Part shown: positions 1 through 6,776 of the stretch, in pieces | Numbering within the stretch: position 1 is the first letter of the stretch | How the letters are laid out: each line of letters begins with the position of its first letter | Source: Bradyrhizobium altum | GTDB lineage: Bacteria > Pseudomonadota > Alphaproteobacteria > Rhizobiales > Xanthobacteraceae | Reading direction: 5' to 3' | Length of the DNA: 40,832 bases | NCBI RefSeq assembly: GCF_020889705.1 | Contig: NZ_JACMYP010000045.1 | Span: 1 to 40,832, forward strand | The notes under the pieces: model-generated | Database searches by the model: none | What the model was told of the DNA's origin: nothing | What the model saw: only the letters and a program-made list of their open reading frames with translations | Program-made: the position numbers and the translations under genes

Positions 1-2
1 GC

Positions 3-146
3 GTGCTGCGCGAGCGCGCCCGGACAATGCTCGCGGCGGGAACCCAATCGCGCGACGAGATGGCGGCCGCGCTCGGCTACACCGACGCGACGAGCTTCAG
101 CCGCGCCTGCCGGCGCTGGTTCGGCGACAGGAGCCTGCGAAGCTAG
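3..146 (+). CDS. AraC-family transcriptional regulator, C-terminal end (5' truncated by window edge)
   Basis: The frame is open from the window edge and gives 47 residues before a TAG stop. They match the second helix-turn-helix of AraC/XylS regulators: the segment GYTDATSFSRACRRWFG is the characteristic recognition helix, preceded by an M-A-A-A-L turn. In this family the region binds the promoter major groove; the effector domain would lie upstream, outside the window. The stop codon overlaps the stop of the convergent sterol-desaturase gene, both falling within CTAG at 143-146. Which promoter it controls cannot be told from here. Confidence 0.8.
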   Translation: MLRERARTMLAAGTQSRDEMAAALGYTDATSFSRACRRWFGDRSLRS

Positions 147-997
147 CTCATCGGCGCGCCTTGGCGCGGCTGCGCAGGCTCTCCACCTTGCGACAGAGGT
201 TGGATGGCCGACGGATCGTCGCGCTTGCGCTTGGAGGTCCAAGCGACAAACGGGTAGGCCAGCAGCGCCAGATAGCTGGAGGGCATTGGGTGATCGACGC
301 CGAATGCCTTCGGATCCTGCCCCTTCGGAAGGTAGGCGCTCCCGAACAGCACATCGTAGAACGAGAACAGCCCGGCGAAGTTCTTGTCCCTGGCTGCCGT
401 CTCGTTGCTGTGGTGCCAGTGATGAAATTCCGGCGACACCAGGACATGGCGCAGCGGTCCATAGTTCAGGCGGACATTGGCGTGAACCAGCCAGGCCTGC
501 CAGTAGTAGACGAGCAGGTAAGTTCCGATCGCTTCCGTGGAGAAGCCGAGCGCGTAAAGCGGAAACAGCGCGCCGGCCTTCATGAACATCACGTCGAGCG
601 GATGCTGGTGAATCGCGGCGAGCCAATCCAGTTCCTCGACCGCGTGATGAACGGAATGGATCTGCCACATGGCGGGCACGACGTGCAGGATGCGGTGCGT
701 CCAGTAGACGCCGAGGTCGGCGATCAGGATCACGACGGGCACTTGAACCAGATAGGGAAGATCGCCGATCGACTGCGTCGCTGCCGCAGGCAGGATCGAT
801 TGATTGACCAGAATGGCCGCCGTCATGATGGCGATCACGCCGGCCAGCACCAGCCCCGCGTTGACAAACAGGAAGGCCATGTCGGTCAGTAGGCCACGCC
901 TGAAAATCCTCTGAGGCCTCGCGGCGAACAGTCGCTCGAAAGGCACGAAGATCAAAACCGCCAGCAAAAGCTGCGTCAGTCCAAATAAATCGCGCAT
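143..997 (-). CDS. Sterol desaturase / fatty acid hydroxylase family membrane protein
   Basis: The 284-residue product is an integral membrane protein with hydrophobic segments around residues 5-20, 40-65, 83-100 and 140-170. It carries the three histidine clusters of the fatty-acid hydroxylase superfamily: HRILH near residue 101, HSVHH near 114 and HHWHH near 192. These ligate a di-iron centre that uses O2 to hydroxylate or desaturate lipid substrates at the membrane. The C-terminal ~35 residues are polar and proline-rich. The length fits bacterial members. The substrate cannot be assigned; bacterial homologues act on sterols, hopanoids, carotenoids or fatty acids, and no such pathway genes are adjacent. 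It starts at ATG and stands alone, convergent with the AraC fragment. Confidence 0.88.
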   Translation of the reverse strand: MRDLFGLTQLLLAVLIFVPFERLFAARPQRIFRRGLLTDMAFLFVNAGLVLAGVIAIMTAAILVNQSILPAAATQSIGDLPYLVQVPVVILIADLGVYWTHRILHVVPAMWQIHSVHHAVEELDWLAAIHQHPLDVMFMKAGALFPLYALGFSTEAIGTYLLVYYWQAWLVHANVRLNYGPLRHVLVSPEFHHWHHSNETAARDKNFAGLFSFYDVLFGSAYLPKGQDPKAFGVDHPMPSSYLALLAYPFVAWTSKRKRDDPSAIQPLSQGGEPAQPRQGAPMS

Positions 998-1082
998 TCA
1001 AATGGCCGCCTGAAATGGCGGTAGCCTATCACCTCGGCTCCCAACAGCGTCAATAGGAAGGAAAGCCCAAGCCCAAGGAGCG

Positions 1083-1292
1083 TTAAGCGGGAGCGTTAAT
1101 CGGCCCGGTTCGCATCAACTCAAAAAGTCGTTTGACCTCGCTCAACCGCAACTTGGTACCGGCCCGCACGTCGGCCGCAAACTGGCGGGCGACCTCCCGC
1201 CGGATCTCGATCGGCTTTCGGGGCTTTCGTCGATAGTTGCGGGTGAGCGGTGAAAGTTGTTGTGGCTCGCCACAAGACCAGCCGTGCCGGAC
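1083..1292 (-). pseudogene. Open frame without a start codon; possible remnant of a small basic protein
   Basis: The minus-strand frame is open for 69 codons and its composition looks like protein: a basic linker with RRKPRKPIEIRREVARQF, then an amphipathic stretch ending in LRLSEVKRLFELMRTG. There is no ATG, GTG or TTG in the first half; the first in-frame start is an internal GTG near the middle. Either it is a gene that has lost its 5' end, or the resemblance is chance. I do not recognise the family. Part of a gene-poor stretch with other remnants. Confidence 0.25.
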
Positions 1293-1302
1293 CTATCTGC
1301 CG

Positions 1303-1386
1303 TCAGTGCATGAAGGCCACGATCAGCGCAATCGTGACCAAGACGTATGTGCTGGTAACGGTAATGCCCAGGTATAAGCGCTCCAT
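1303..1386 (-). CDS. Possible very small single-helix membrane protein
   Basis: An ATG-started frame of 27 codons encodes MERLYLGITV followed by a hydrophobic run that ends IALIVAFMH. Such a product would be one transmembrane helix with a charged N-terminus, as seen in many rhizobial microproteins. A TTG 21 bases upstream (at 1407) could extend it. No strong ribosome binding site is visible. Conservation would decide; with only this sequence it is a weak call. Confidence 0.25.
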   Translation of the reverse strand: MERLYLGITVTSTYVLVTIALIVAFMH

Positions 1387-1616
1387 AACGGCCTCGCTGC
1401 CCTTCAAGGTGAGGTGCCGCCCCCTCGTTGTTCATCGTAGCGCTTGCTGCACACCGAGGAGTTGGAATTTCGACTTACGGGGGCTCTACGGGAAAGCCAT
1501 CGGGATTAGTCCTTGCGGGCGACCCGGTTTTGCGTCGATCCCGCCTGTCGCTGACACGCGCGATGGGTTAATTCAGCGATGGTGCATCCAGGGCACCACG
1601 ACTTGGAAATTGTTGC

Positions 1617-1982
1617 TTGCTTGAATCAAGGATCAGGACGTTCGGAATGGTCATTGGCTGGCTAACGCTGGCCTTTATTGCGTTCGCCACACTGTCCCCG
1701 ATCCGGGACCGCCCCTCGTTTGCAGCTGATCCGCACGTCGAGCATTTCGCCGCGTTCGCGGTGATGGCATTGGCCTTTGTGGTCGGCCATCCCCGGCGCG
1801 CCGTGCTGGTCGTGCTCTTGGTCGTTTTCAGTGCGTTCACGCTCGAAGCAATGCAATTGCTAACCCCTGACCGGCACGGCCACCTGGCCGACGCATTCTT
1901 CAAGGTTGCAGGAGGCCTCGCCGGCATCGGAGCGGGCCAGCTTCTACTGCTGCTCGTTCTGCGCAACCAGTCCGGCCGGTGA
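1617..1982 (+). CDS. VanZ-like small membrane protein
   Basis: The 121-residue product resembles the VanZ-like family: a first hydrophobic helix followed by the ATLSPIRDRP turn, an H-x-E-H-F-A-A-F helix, a third helix with E-A-M-Q-L, and the signature segment TPDRHGHLADAFFKVAGG leading into a last helix. These are short four-helix membrane proteins of mostly unknown role; the founding member gives low-level teicoplanin resistance, which should not be assumed here. The start is uncertain: TTG at 1617 adds a basic N-terminus, while ATG at 1647 has a better spaced AGGA and would give 111 residues. It is not in an operon. Confidence 0.7.
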   Translation: MLESRIRTFGMVIGWLTLAFIAFATLSPIRDRPSFAADPHVEHFAAFAVMALAFVVGHPRRAVLVVLLVVFSAFTLEAMQLLTPDRHGHLADAFFKVAGGLAGIGAGQLLLLLVLRNQSGR

Positions 1983-2132
1983 CTTCAACCGTTGAACTTC
2001 GCGAACGGCCAAGCAGCTTCTCCAGGGGTCGAGAAAAGGCGCCTTGCTGAAGCGAGCATGACGGCCAGACGCTGACGGCCTCCGTTCAAATGAGGCATTC
2101 GTTCGGAGTTTGATGCCGCGTCTACGCTCTTC

Positions 2133-2321
2133 CTAGCTACGTTTCAGACGAGCGATCCTTTTGTAGTCGATCCACAACTCGACGAATTCGTGCTCGTCCA
2201 AAAAACCCTCAGCTCGGCGCTTTGCCTCTTCGTCGTCACTGCAACGAAGTTCATACGTTGCGCGTGCGACGCCGGCCGGGTCTACTCCAAATGCCACGTA
2301 AGGTTTGCGTTCTTCAATCAT
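2133..2321 (-). CDS. Small conserved-type hypothetical protein
   Basis: I chose the ATG at 2321, which is preceded by GGGG at suitable spacing, giving 62 residues; an upstream start at 2399 would add 26 residues without a clear ribosome binding site. The product has a compact alpha/beta pattern: a beta-like PYVAFGVDPAGVA, a strand with YELRCSDD, a helix DEEAKRRAEGFLDE, and a strand VELWIDYKRIARL. This layout, ending in 'ELW...RIARL', is common among short rhizobial proteins of unknown role. No catalytic motif, signal peptide or membrane segment is visible. It lies alone in the accessory stretch. Confidence 0.55.
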   Translation of the reverse strand: MIEERKPYVAFGVDPAGVARATYELRCSDDEEAKRRAEGFLDEHEFVELWIDYKRIARLKRS

Positions 2322-2590
2322 CTTGTCCCCATGACCTAATGGCAGTCCGATTGACGCAGATTGGCGTCGGAAGATGTCATTGCAATCGATGAATCTCAAA
2401 TAACGAAAGAGGCCGCTGGCCGCTGAACAGCGGCCTCCTGGACCCCGATTTCAAATGGACGTCTTGGAAATAAAATCGCCGCCGAAGGTCCGATATTAGT
2501 AGAGGGCAAATGCGCAACGCAGTGAAGTCCAAACACGCTCATCCACACAGGGAACTGTTGTGACGTTGCGAGCGCGACACACTTCTGTGA

Positions 2591-2866
2591 CCTGGGAGCG
2601 ATCTACATCGCCCGCGAATCTCGGTCAGAGCCCGGACGGATTATCGATTTCGTGCGCGCCAGTACGATCATTACGCCGACAAAAGATCGCTAGAGCTTTT
2701 GCCGGCAATTTGGAATTGCGTTCGCAATCAAATCTATCAGGATTTCGAGTGGCTCGTGCACGACGGTAGTCTGAACCGCGGAACCATGTTCGATGCAATC
2801 GGTGATCCGCGGGCCCGATATTTTCACGAGCCTGTGCCGATGACGATTGGAGCGAAGCGGAACGCA
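2591..2866 (+). pseudogene. Degraded fragment of a family 2 glycosyltransferase
   Basis: After a TGA at 2588-2590 the frame encodes a PRISV-like strand and then, more convincingly, NQIYQDFEWLVHDG followed by F-D-A-I-G-D-P-R-A-R-Y and ending MTIGAKRNA. This matches the N-terminal GT-A nucleotide-sugar binding region of GT2 enzymes, where 'Q.Y.dfEWLVhDd', a 'D.RV.Y' strand and 'GAKRN' recur. The stretch between PRISV and NQIYQ is scrambled, there is no convincing start, and after KRNA the frame loses similarity just before the expected DxD metal motif. It is therefore a truncated relic and cannot encode an active enzyme. Such remnants suit a region of past insertion and deletion next to a tRNA gene. 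Confidence 0.5.
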
Positions 2867-2967
2867 CGAGGCGTTCGGCGTGTGTGTGCAAGTTCACAAA
2901 AGCATCGAATGCCAAGTGCTATACTTAAAAGGATATTACGTCGTTCATATTGCTGAGGGAGTTTGCG

Positions 2968-3186
2968 GTGAATTACACGGCACCGATACAACCAAGGTTC
3001 CTGGTTCGAAAGGGAAGCACCGACTGGATGGTTTACGATCGACAACGCAAGGGGGCGGCCCAATTGAACGATTACAGTTTGGCTGAGAAACTGACGAAGG
3101 AGCAGGCCGAGCAGATTAGGCAGAGGCTGGCAACTTGGAACTCTCAGCCTACTTGGGCTGGCCCGAAACGCCCATCGCGAAGCTGA
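2968..3186 (+). CDS. Small hypothetical protein (MVYDR/LTKEQA type)
   Basis: The 72-residue product starts at GTG 2968, placed 7 bases after GAGGGAG; an in-frame TTG at 2950 is less likely. The sequence has a short N-terminal strand PRFLVRKGSTDWMVYDRQRKG, then a helix LTKEQAEQIRQRLATW, and a basic tail. The pattern 'W-M-V-Y/W-D-R ... G-x-A ... L-T-x-E-Q-A' is familiar from short, often multi-copy proteins in Bradyrhizobium genomes with no known function. It is soluble with no signal peptide. The neighbours on both sides are remnants. Confidence 0.55.
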   Translation: MNYTAPIQPRFLVRKGSTDWMVYDRQRKGAAQLNDYSLAEKLTKEQAEQIRQRLATWNSQPTWAGPKRPSRS

Positions 3187-3189
3187 TGA

Positions 3190-3428
3190 CCTCGCCCCCG
3201 TCCAGCCGAGTATCGAGCCACCGAACCTTGTCGCGAAGCGTTTATCGATGCCCATGAGGACGGGGACGGGCGGCCCGAATATCTAGGGCCTGAGACAGAG
3301 CGCTACGGCCATCTAGAAGCGCTTGCCACGGCGCCGCCGGACTTTCTCGCGAAGCGAGGGCCCTGCAGGTCCAGAGCTTGCTCGCCGATGTTGACCGCTT
3401 CGAGAACATCGCGTCCTCGCTTCGCTGA
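3190..3428 (+). pseudogene. Possible frameshifted remnant of an unknown soluble protein
   Basis: Directly after the previous gene's stop the next codon is TGA, and the frame that follows is open but lacks a start. It reads like real protein: EYRATEPC, then AFIDAHEDGDGRPEYLGPE and RYGHLEALATAPPDFLAKR. The protein-like character then moves to another frame, encoding LQVQSLLADVDRFENIASS up to a TGA at 3426. A single indel near 3360 would join the two. I do not recognise the family. The call rests on composition only. Confidence 0.25.
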
Positions 3429-4056
3429 GAAGAAATGATTTGTCCCTGCGGCGCCTGTTGTTCCCAGCGCTGGAGCCCTGAAATTCCCCGTGCCATCAAT
3501 TCAGCAAATGCGAGGGCAAATGACTGTCGCAGTGCATACACAGGTCTTAAGAAAGAGGAGCCGGCGCCAGGGCCCGTGCGCCAGCTCCTCCGAAACGGAG
3601 ACCGTAAGACGTCCCGTCCCTCTGAGAAGCCTGCGCCGACCTGCTTGCTGATTTGCTAACGGCCTCGCTCGGCTAGCTCTCGACCAGCGCGAATGGATAT
3701 CGTTTTCCGGCAGGCTGGGCGGGAGTAACCCTTAATGGCGCCGCTTAGGGGCGGAACGAGCGGCGGTATCAGAGGTAGTCTGTCGGCTCCCGACCCTTAC
3801 GCCCCCACCCGGTCGGGAGTTGACAGAATGGCGACCTCGGCGCGCCGTCCGCGTCGGGGTCGTTCCTCATTGTGCACATCGCATTTCAGAACAAACGCCA
3901 AACCGCCCTGTTGCGCCCTTGCCGTGCGGAGTGATTTGAAGCGGTTGGTAATGTCTCGATTTTGCTCGCAGCGAGTCGAGCTTGTTCGCAGCACGAAAAC
4001 GATCATCCAGAACGAAACCGGTTCGTCCTAAACCATTGTACGATCGATGAAAACGC
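3429..4056. other. Gene-poor stretch between remnants and tRNA-Arg
   Basis: Several short frames exist on both strands, but none has a ribosome binding site, a plausible start and protein-like composition together. The only structure I see is a hairpin at 3555-3590. A minus-strand frame at 3797-4006 is open for 69 codons, low in hydrophobic residues, with no family resemblance I can name. I read the stretch as non-coding or degraded accessory DNA. Confidence 0.4.
3555..3590. other. GC-rich imperfect hairpin
   Basis: GAGGAGC pairs with GCTCCTC (7 bp); after one mismatch GGCGC pairs with GCGCC, leaving a 10-base loop. No T-run follows on either strand, so a terminator role is possible but not shown. 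Confidence 0.35.
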
Positions 4057-4133
4057 TGGCGCGCTCGGAGAGATTCGAACTCCCGACCCTCGGAATCGAA
4101 ATCCGATGCTCTATCCAGCTGAGCTACGAGCGC
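4057..4133 (-). tRNA. tRNA-Arg (anticodon TCG)
   Basis: On the minus strand the gene folds into a full cloverleaf. The acceptor arm GCGCTCG pairs with CGAGCGC, followed by discriminator G and an encoded CCA (4057-4059). The D-arm contains AGCTCAGCTGGATAGAGC, the anticodon stem is TCGGA/TCCGA around loop TTTCGAT, giving anticodon TCG (reads CGA), and the T-arm contains GGTTCGAAT-type sequence (GAGTTCGAATCTC). The 3' end faces the degraded accessory region, a common position for integrase-type insertion, but no repeat of the tRNA end was seen. Confidence 0.95.
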
Positions 4134-4218
4134 GTTGCGGGTCGATTATCAGACTTGGGCTGTCGGGGCCAGCGGGGACGGCGCGGCGTCCGCGCGTCCC
4201 GCCGGCCTTGCCTTGAGC

Positions 4219-4503
4219 TCAGAAGCAGGGATGCCGGCGATGATCCTGGCCGATATAGGCGGCCGAGCCCTGGTAGCATTTGTTGGTCGACGGGCCGTCA
4301 TAATAGGCGAAGCTGCCGGCGGCCGGGCCCGGGCCGTAATTGTGCAGATAGCTGATGTGGTAGGGCAGGCCCCAATGCGCGTGGTGGTGATGCCGGTGGT
4401 GGCGCGGGGTGGCCGAGAGGTCGGCCGCTGCAGCCGGGGTGAGGGCCGGGATGGCCAGGGAAACGGTCACGGCGAGGGCGGCGAAAAGCTTGCTCTTGGT
4501 CAT
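4219..4503 (-). CDS. Secreted histidine-rich small protein
   Basis: The ATG at 4503 is preceded by AGGAGG with 7-base spacing, giving 94 residues; this is clearly better than an ATG 21 bases upstream. The N-terminus MTKSKLFAAL...AIPALTPAAAADL is a signal peptide, probably cut after AAA. The mature part begins with a dense histidine cluster (RHHRHHHHAHW) and continues with Y/G/P-rich sequence and two cysteines near the C-terminus (KCYQGSAAY and HPCF), which could form a disulfide in the periplasm. Metal binding by the histidines is an inference. No enzyme domain is visible. Confidence 0.75.
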   Translation of the reverse strand: MTKSKLFAALAVTVSLAIPALTPAAAADLSATPRHHRHHHHAHWGLPYHISYLHNYGPGPAAGSFAYYDGPSTNKCYQGSAAYIGQDHRRHPCF

Positions 4504-4725
4504 TGGCGGCCTCCTGGCATTCACGCTGGAATCGGCTTGCGCAGCCGGTCCATGATCCTCTGGCGCTTCATTTAACCCGGAATCCGGCGAAAAGCTGCGG
4601 GAAATCAGTCACAGCGCGCCAAATTTTGCCTTTTTGGGGATGCTTAACGGATTGCCAACACAGTCCGGCCAGAGTCTTGCGGTCAGGTCCGCCCGGGCCG
4701 CCTTTCCCTCGGTTTCGAACATTTC

Positions 4726-5172
4726 ATGCGCATCACGCCCCTTGTTGCCTTGCTGCTCTCGGTTCCGGCGGTCACGCCAGCGCGGGCCGTTCTGCACATC
4801 ACGCGCGACCATGGCGGCTATGTCGAGGAGTACAAGGCCAAGTACAAGCAGATCCGCGACCGCCGCGAGCGCGTCGTGATCGACGGCATCTGCAATTCGG
4901 CCTGCACGCTGGTGTTCGGCATCGTGCCGCTGAACAAGATCTGCGTGACGCCGAAGGCCAGCATCGGCTTCCACCAGGCCTATTACGACAAGGCCTTCAC
5001 CTTCGGCATCAAGGTCACCAGCCTTGAGGGCACCTCCGACCTGATGTCCTACTATCCCGATACGGTGAAGGACTGGATCCGCCGCAATGGCGGGCTCACC
5101 ACCGAGATGAAGAAGATCAAGAACGGCGTCGATCTCTGGAAGATCGTCGATCCCTGTCCGGAAGAGTGGTAG
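4726..5172 (+). CDS. Secreted protein with ClpP/crotonase-like fold segment, function unknown
   Basis: The 148-residue product has an N-terminal signal peptide (LVALLLSVPAVTPARA) and then a region resembling periplasmic members of the ClpP/crotonase superfamily: a strand RVVIDGICNSACTLVFG followed by VCVTP-like ICVTPKASIGFHQA. In proteases of this fold the serine after a glycine-rich loop is the nucleophile and the following histidine the base; here the S in NSACT and the H in GFHQA are candidates. A catalytic aspartate is not obvious. Cysteines in the C-x-x-x-C pattern and DPCPEEW end suggest disulfides in an exported protein. It stands alone; activity is not established. Confidence 0.65.
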   Translation: MRITPLVALLLSVPAVTPARAVLHITRDHGGYVEEYKAKYKQIRDRRERVVIDGICNSACTLVFGIVPLNKICVTPKASIGFHQAYYDKAFTFGIKVTSLEGTSDLMSYYPDTVKDWIRRNGGLTTEMKKIKNGVDLWKIVDPCPEEW

Positions 5173-5406
5173 GCGCGGACGCTCGCGCACACTCGACCTT
5201 CTTCCAGCGCGGCTTTGCCCGCTTGCCGCGTGCGGCCAACGCCCGCGATCCGAAACCCTGCGGTCAGAATTTGGAACCGGCAGCACGGGCCATTCGTTTT
5301 GCTCATGATGCGTTCATCCTCATGATGCGATGGTGGGTCCGAGCAGCGAGAGCGAGCCTCACCGCCGGAACGGACCGGCCTCGGCTCGCCCGCGCAGGAG
5401 GTTGTG

Positions 5407-5529
5407 ATGGCAACCAGGTCCAATCTTTCGAAGGCTGAACTCGCCCGCGGCGTTGCCGGCGCCGCGTCAGCGTTGGTGCTGAGCGCGCTCGTCCTGTTCG
5501 TCGCCGCACATCACCTGAGCGGCGGGTAG
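5407..5529 (+). CDS. Small membrane protein, 40 residues
   Basis: A textbook AGGAGG lies 5 bases before ATG 5407, which strongly supports translation of this short frame. The product begins MATRSNLSKAELARGVAG, then a hydrophobic alanine/leucine/valine helix (about residues 18-34), and ends HHLSGG. It is probably a single-pass inner membrane microprotein. I know no function. The gene is short enough that automated annotation could miss it. Confidence 0.6.
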   Translation: MATRSNLSKAELARGVAGAASALVLSALVLFVAAHHLSGG

Positions 5530-5555
5530 ACCGGGCGGCAGGTCCACCAAGCCAG

Positions 5556-5753
5556 TCATGAAAACAGGAAGGTCCCGATCAGGAGGCCGGCCGCAAATGC
5601 CCAGAGTCCGAGGGTGCAGGCCGAGATGACCCGAACGAGATTGCGCAGATCCACGTCCTGCCAGCTGCTGTGGGATCGATACGTCAATGCAGGCCCCCCT
5701 GCGACGGCCGCCTTTGCTCTCCGCTGGGAACCCTGTTCCTCATAGATGCCCAA
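5556..5753 (-). CDS. Small single-helix membrane protein, hypothetical
   Basis: The minus-strand frame stays open further upstream, but the upstream part is arginine/proline-rich and overlaps the 3' end of the AraC gene in another frame, so I place the start at TTG 5753, giving 65 residues. The C-terminal half is convincing: a charged segment SSWQDVDLRNLVRVISA leads into a helix CTLGLWAFAAGLLIGTFLF that ends the protein. An internal GTG could give a 32-residue form. No clear Shine-Dalgarno is seen for either start. Function unknown. Confidence 0.45.
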   Translation of the reverse strand: MGIYEEQGSQRRAKAAVAGGPALTYRSHSSWQDVDLRNLVRVISACTLGLWAFAAGLLIGTFLFS

Positions 5754-5850
5754 ATGAAGGCAGCGGTCGGTTGCGCCAATCACGCATTTGCGATCTCCAG
5801 GCGCCGGTCGGCGGCCTTCCTTGCCAGAAGGGACCGAAGCCGGAGGCCCT

Positions 5851-6660
5851 TCACGCCGCGAAGGCCGAACCGCCGCCTTGCACGATGTCGCTGAGATATT
5901 TCGCCGGCGGCTTGCCGAGCGCCTTCTTGAACATGGTGATGAACGCCGTGACGGATTCATAACCGAGCGCGGTCGAGACCTGCTGAACGCTTGCGCCGGC
6001 CGACAGCTCGCGCAACGCGACGATCAAATGTAGCTGCTGGCGCCAGCGGCCGAACGTCAGGCCGGTTTCGCTCAGGACGAGACGTGCGAGGCTGCTCTCG
6101 CTCATTGCCACACGGTCGGCCCATTCGGCCATCGTGCTGCGATCGGAGGGATCGTCGGCGAGATCAGCCGCGATCCGTCGCAGGCGCGGTTCGCCTGAAA
6201 TCGGCAGATGCAGCTGCTGGACCGGCATTTGCGGCAATTCGTTCAGCAGCAATTGTGCGACGAGCGTCGCATCGCCGACGTCGTGCTGCATGCGATCCGA
6301 AAGCGCGACGATAAGCTCGCGGAGCAGCGGCGAGATCGACAGCGTGCAGCAGCGGTCGGGCAGGTCGGCGGCCCCGGGCTCGATGAAGACGAAGAAGATC
6401 CGCGCGTTGGCGGTTGCGATATTGGTGTGGCGGGTGCCGCCGGGGAGCCAGACGCCGCAATGCGGCGGCACCATCCACAGTCCGTTCGGAACGCGGCACA
6501 TCACGCCGCCGCCGAGCGCAAACACCAGCTGTCCCTTGCGGTGCGCATGCTCGGCCGCCTCGACCTTGTTCGCGGTGATGTCGAGGCGCACGGCGAGGGC
6601 TGGGGCCGCGACGTCATCCGGATCGAGGTCCGGCCAAGGATAGCGAAGCTCAAAACCCAT
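5851..6660 (-). CDS. AraC-family regulator with cupin sensor domain
   Basis: From ATG 6660 the product has 269 residues. Residues ~1-100 form a cupin-like ligand domain (ANKVEAAEHAHRKGQLVFA, then PPHCGVWLPGGTRHTN), and the C-terminal ~100 residues hold the two AraC helix-turn-helix units, ending in GYESVTAFITMFKKALGKPP. Proteins of this kind repress or activate a neighbouring gene in response to a small molecule. It is divergent from the CynX/NimT-type exporter at 6777, so that gene is the likely target. An in-frame TTG at 6711 could extend it by 17 residues. No good ribosome binding site precedes 6660; instead a tandem duplication creates a nine-codon upstream ORF that overlaps this start. 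Confidence 0.85.
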   Translation of the reverse strand: MGFELRYPWPDLDPDDVAAPALAVRLDITANKVEAAEHAHRKGQLVFALGGGVMCRVPNGLWMVPPHCGVWLPGGTRHTNIATANARIFFVFIEPGAADLPDRCCTLSISPLLRELIVALSDRMQHDVGDATLVAQLLLNELPQMPVQQLHLPISGEPRLRRIAADLADDPSDRSTMAEWADRVAMSESSLARLVLSETGLTFGRWRQQLHLIVALRELSAGASVQQVSTALGYESVTAFITMFKKALGKPPAKYLSDIVQGGGSAFAA

Positions 6661-6677
6661 AGCGGAGCTGAAAACCC
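6640..6677. repeat. 19-bp tandem duplication over the AraC start codon
   Basis: Two adjacent 19-bp units starting ATAGCG differ at only two positions (6640-6658 and 6659-6677). On the minus strand each is followed or preceded by an ATGGGTTTT start context. The upstream copy opens a nine-codon frame (6650-6679, MGFQLRYGF) whose end overlaps the ATG of the regulator in a different frame. Confidence 0.75.
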
Positions 6678-6776
6678 ATCGCGTGACTGAATTTAGCGAT
6701 CGATAGAGCAAATATGTAAATTCTTCCGGCCGCCAAGTCGATAATTTCCGCGCATACAGACAGCCGGGAGCATGCG

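Noticed and set aside
1250..1624. 124-codon plus-strand frame
   Set aside because: No ribosome binding site, cysteine/arginine-rich mixed composition, and it overlaps better candidates on the minus strand and the VanZ-like gene.
4057..4133. tRNA-Arg as an island attachment site
   Set aside because: The flanking region looks degraded, but I found no integrase gene and no second copy of the tRNA 3' end in the window.
4047..4355. Frame reading RSERFELPTLGIEIR
   Set aside because: This is the well-known spurious translation across the antisense of a tRNA gene (tRNA-Arg here). The frame ending EIRTPDPRNRNPMLYP has the same cause.
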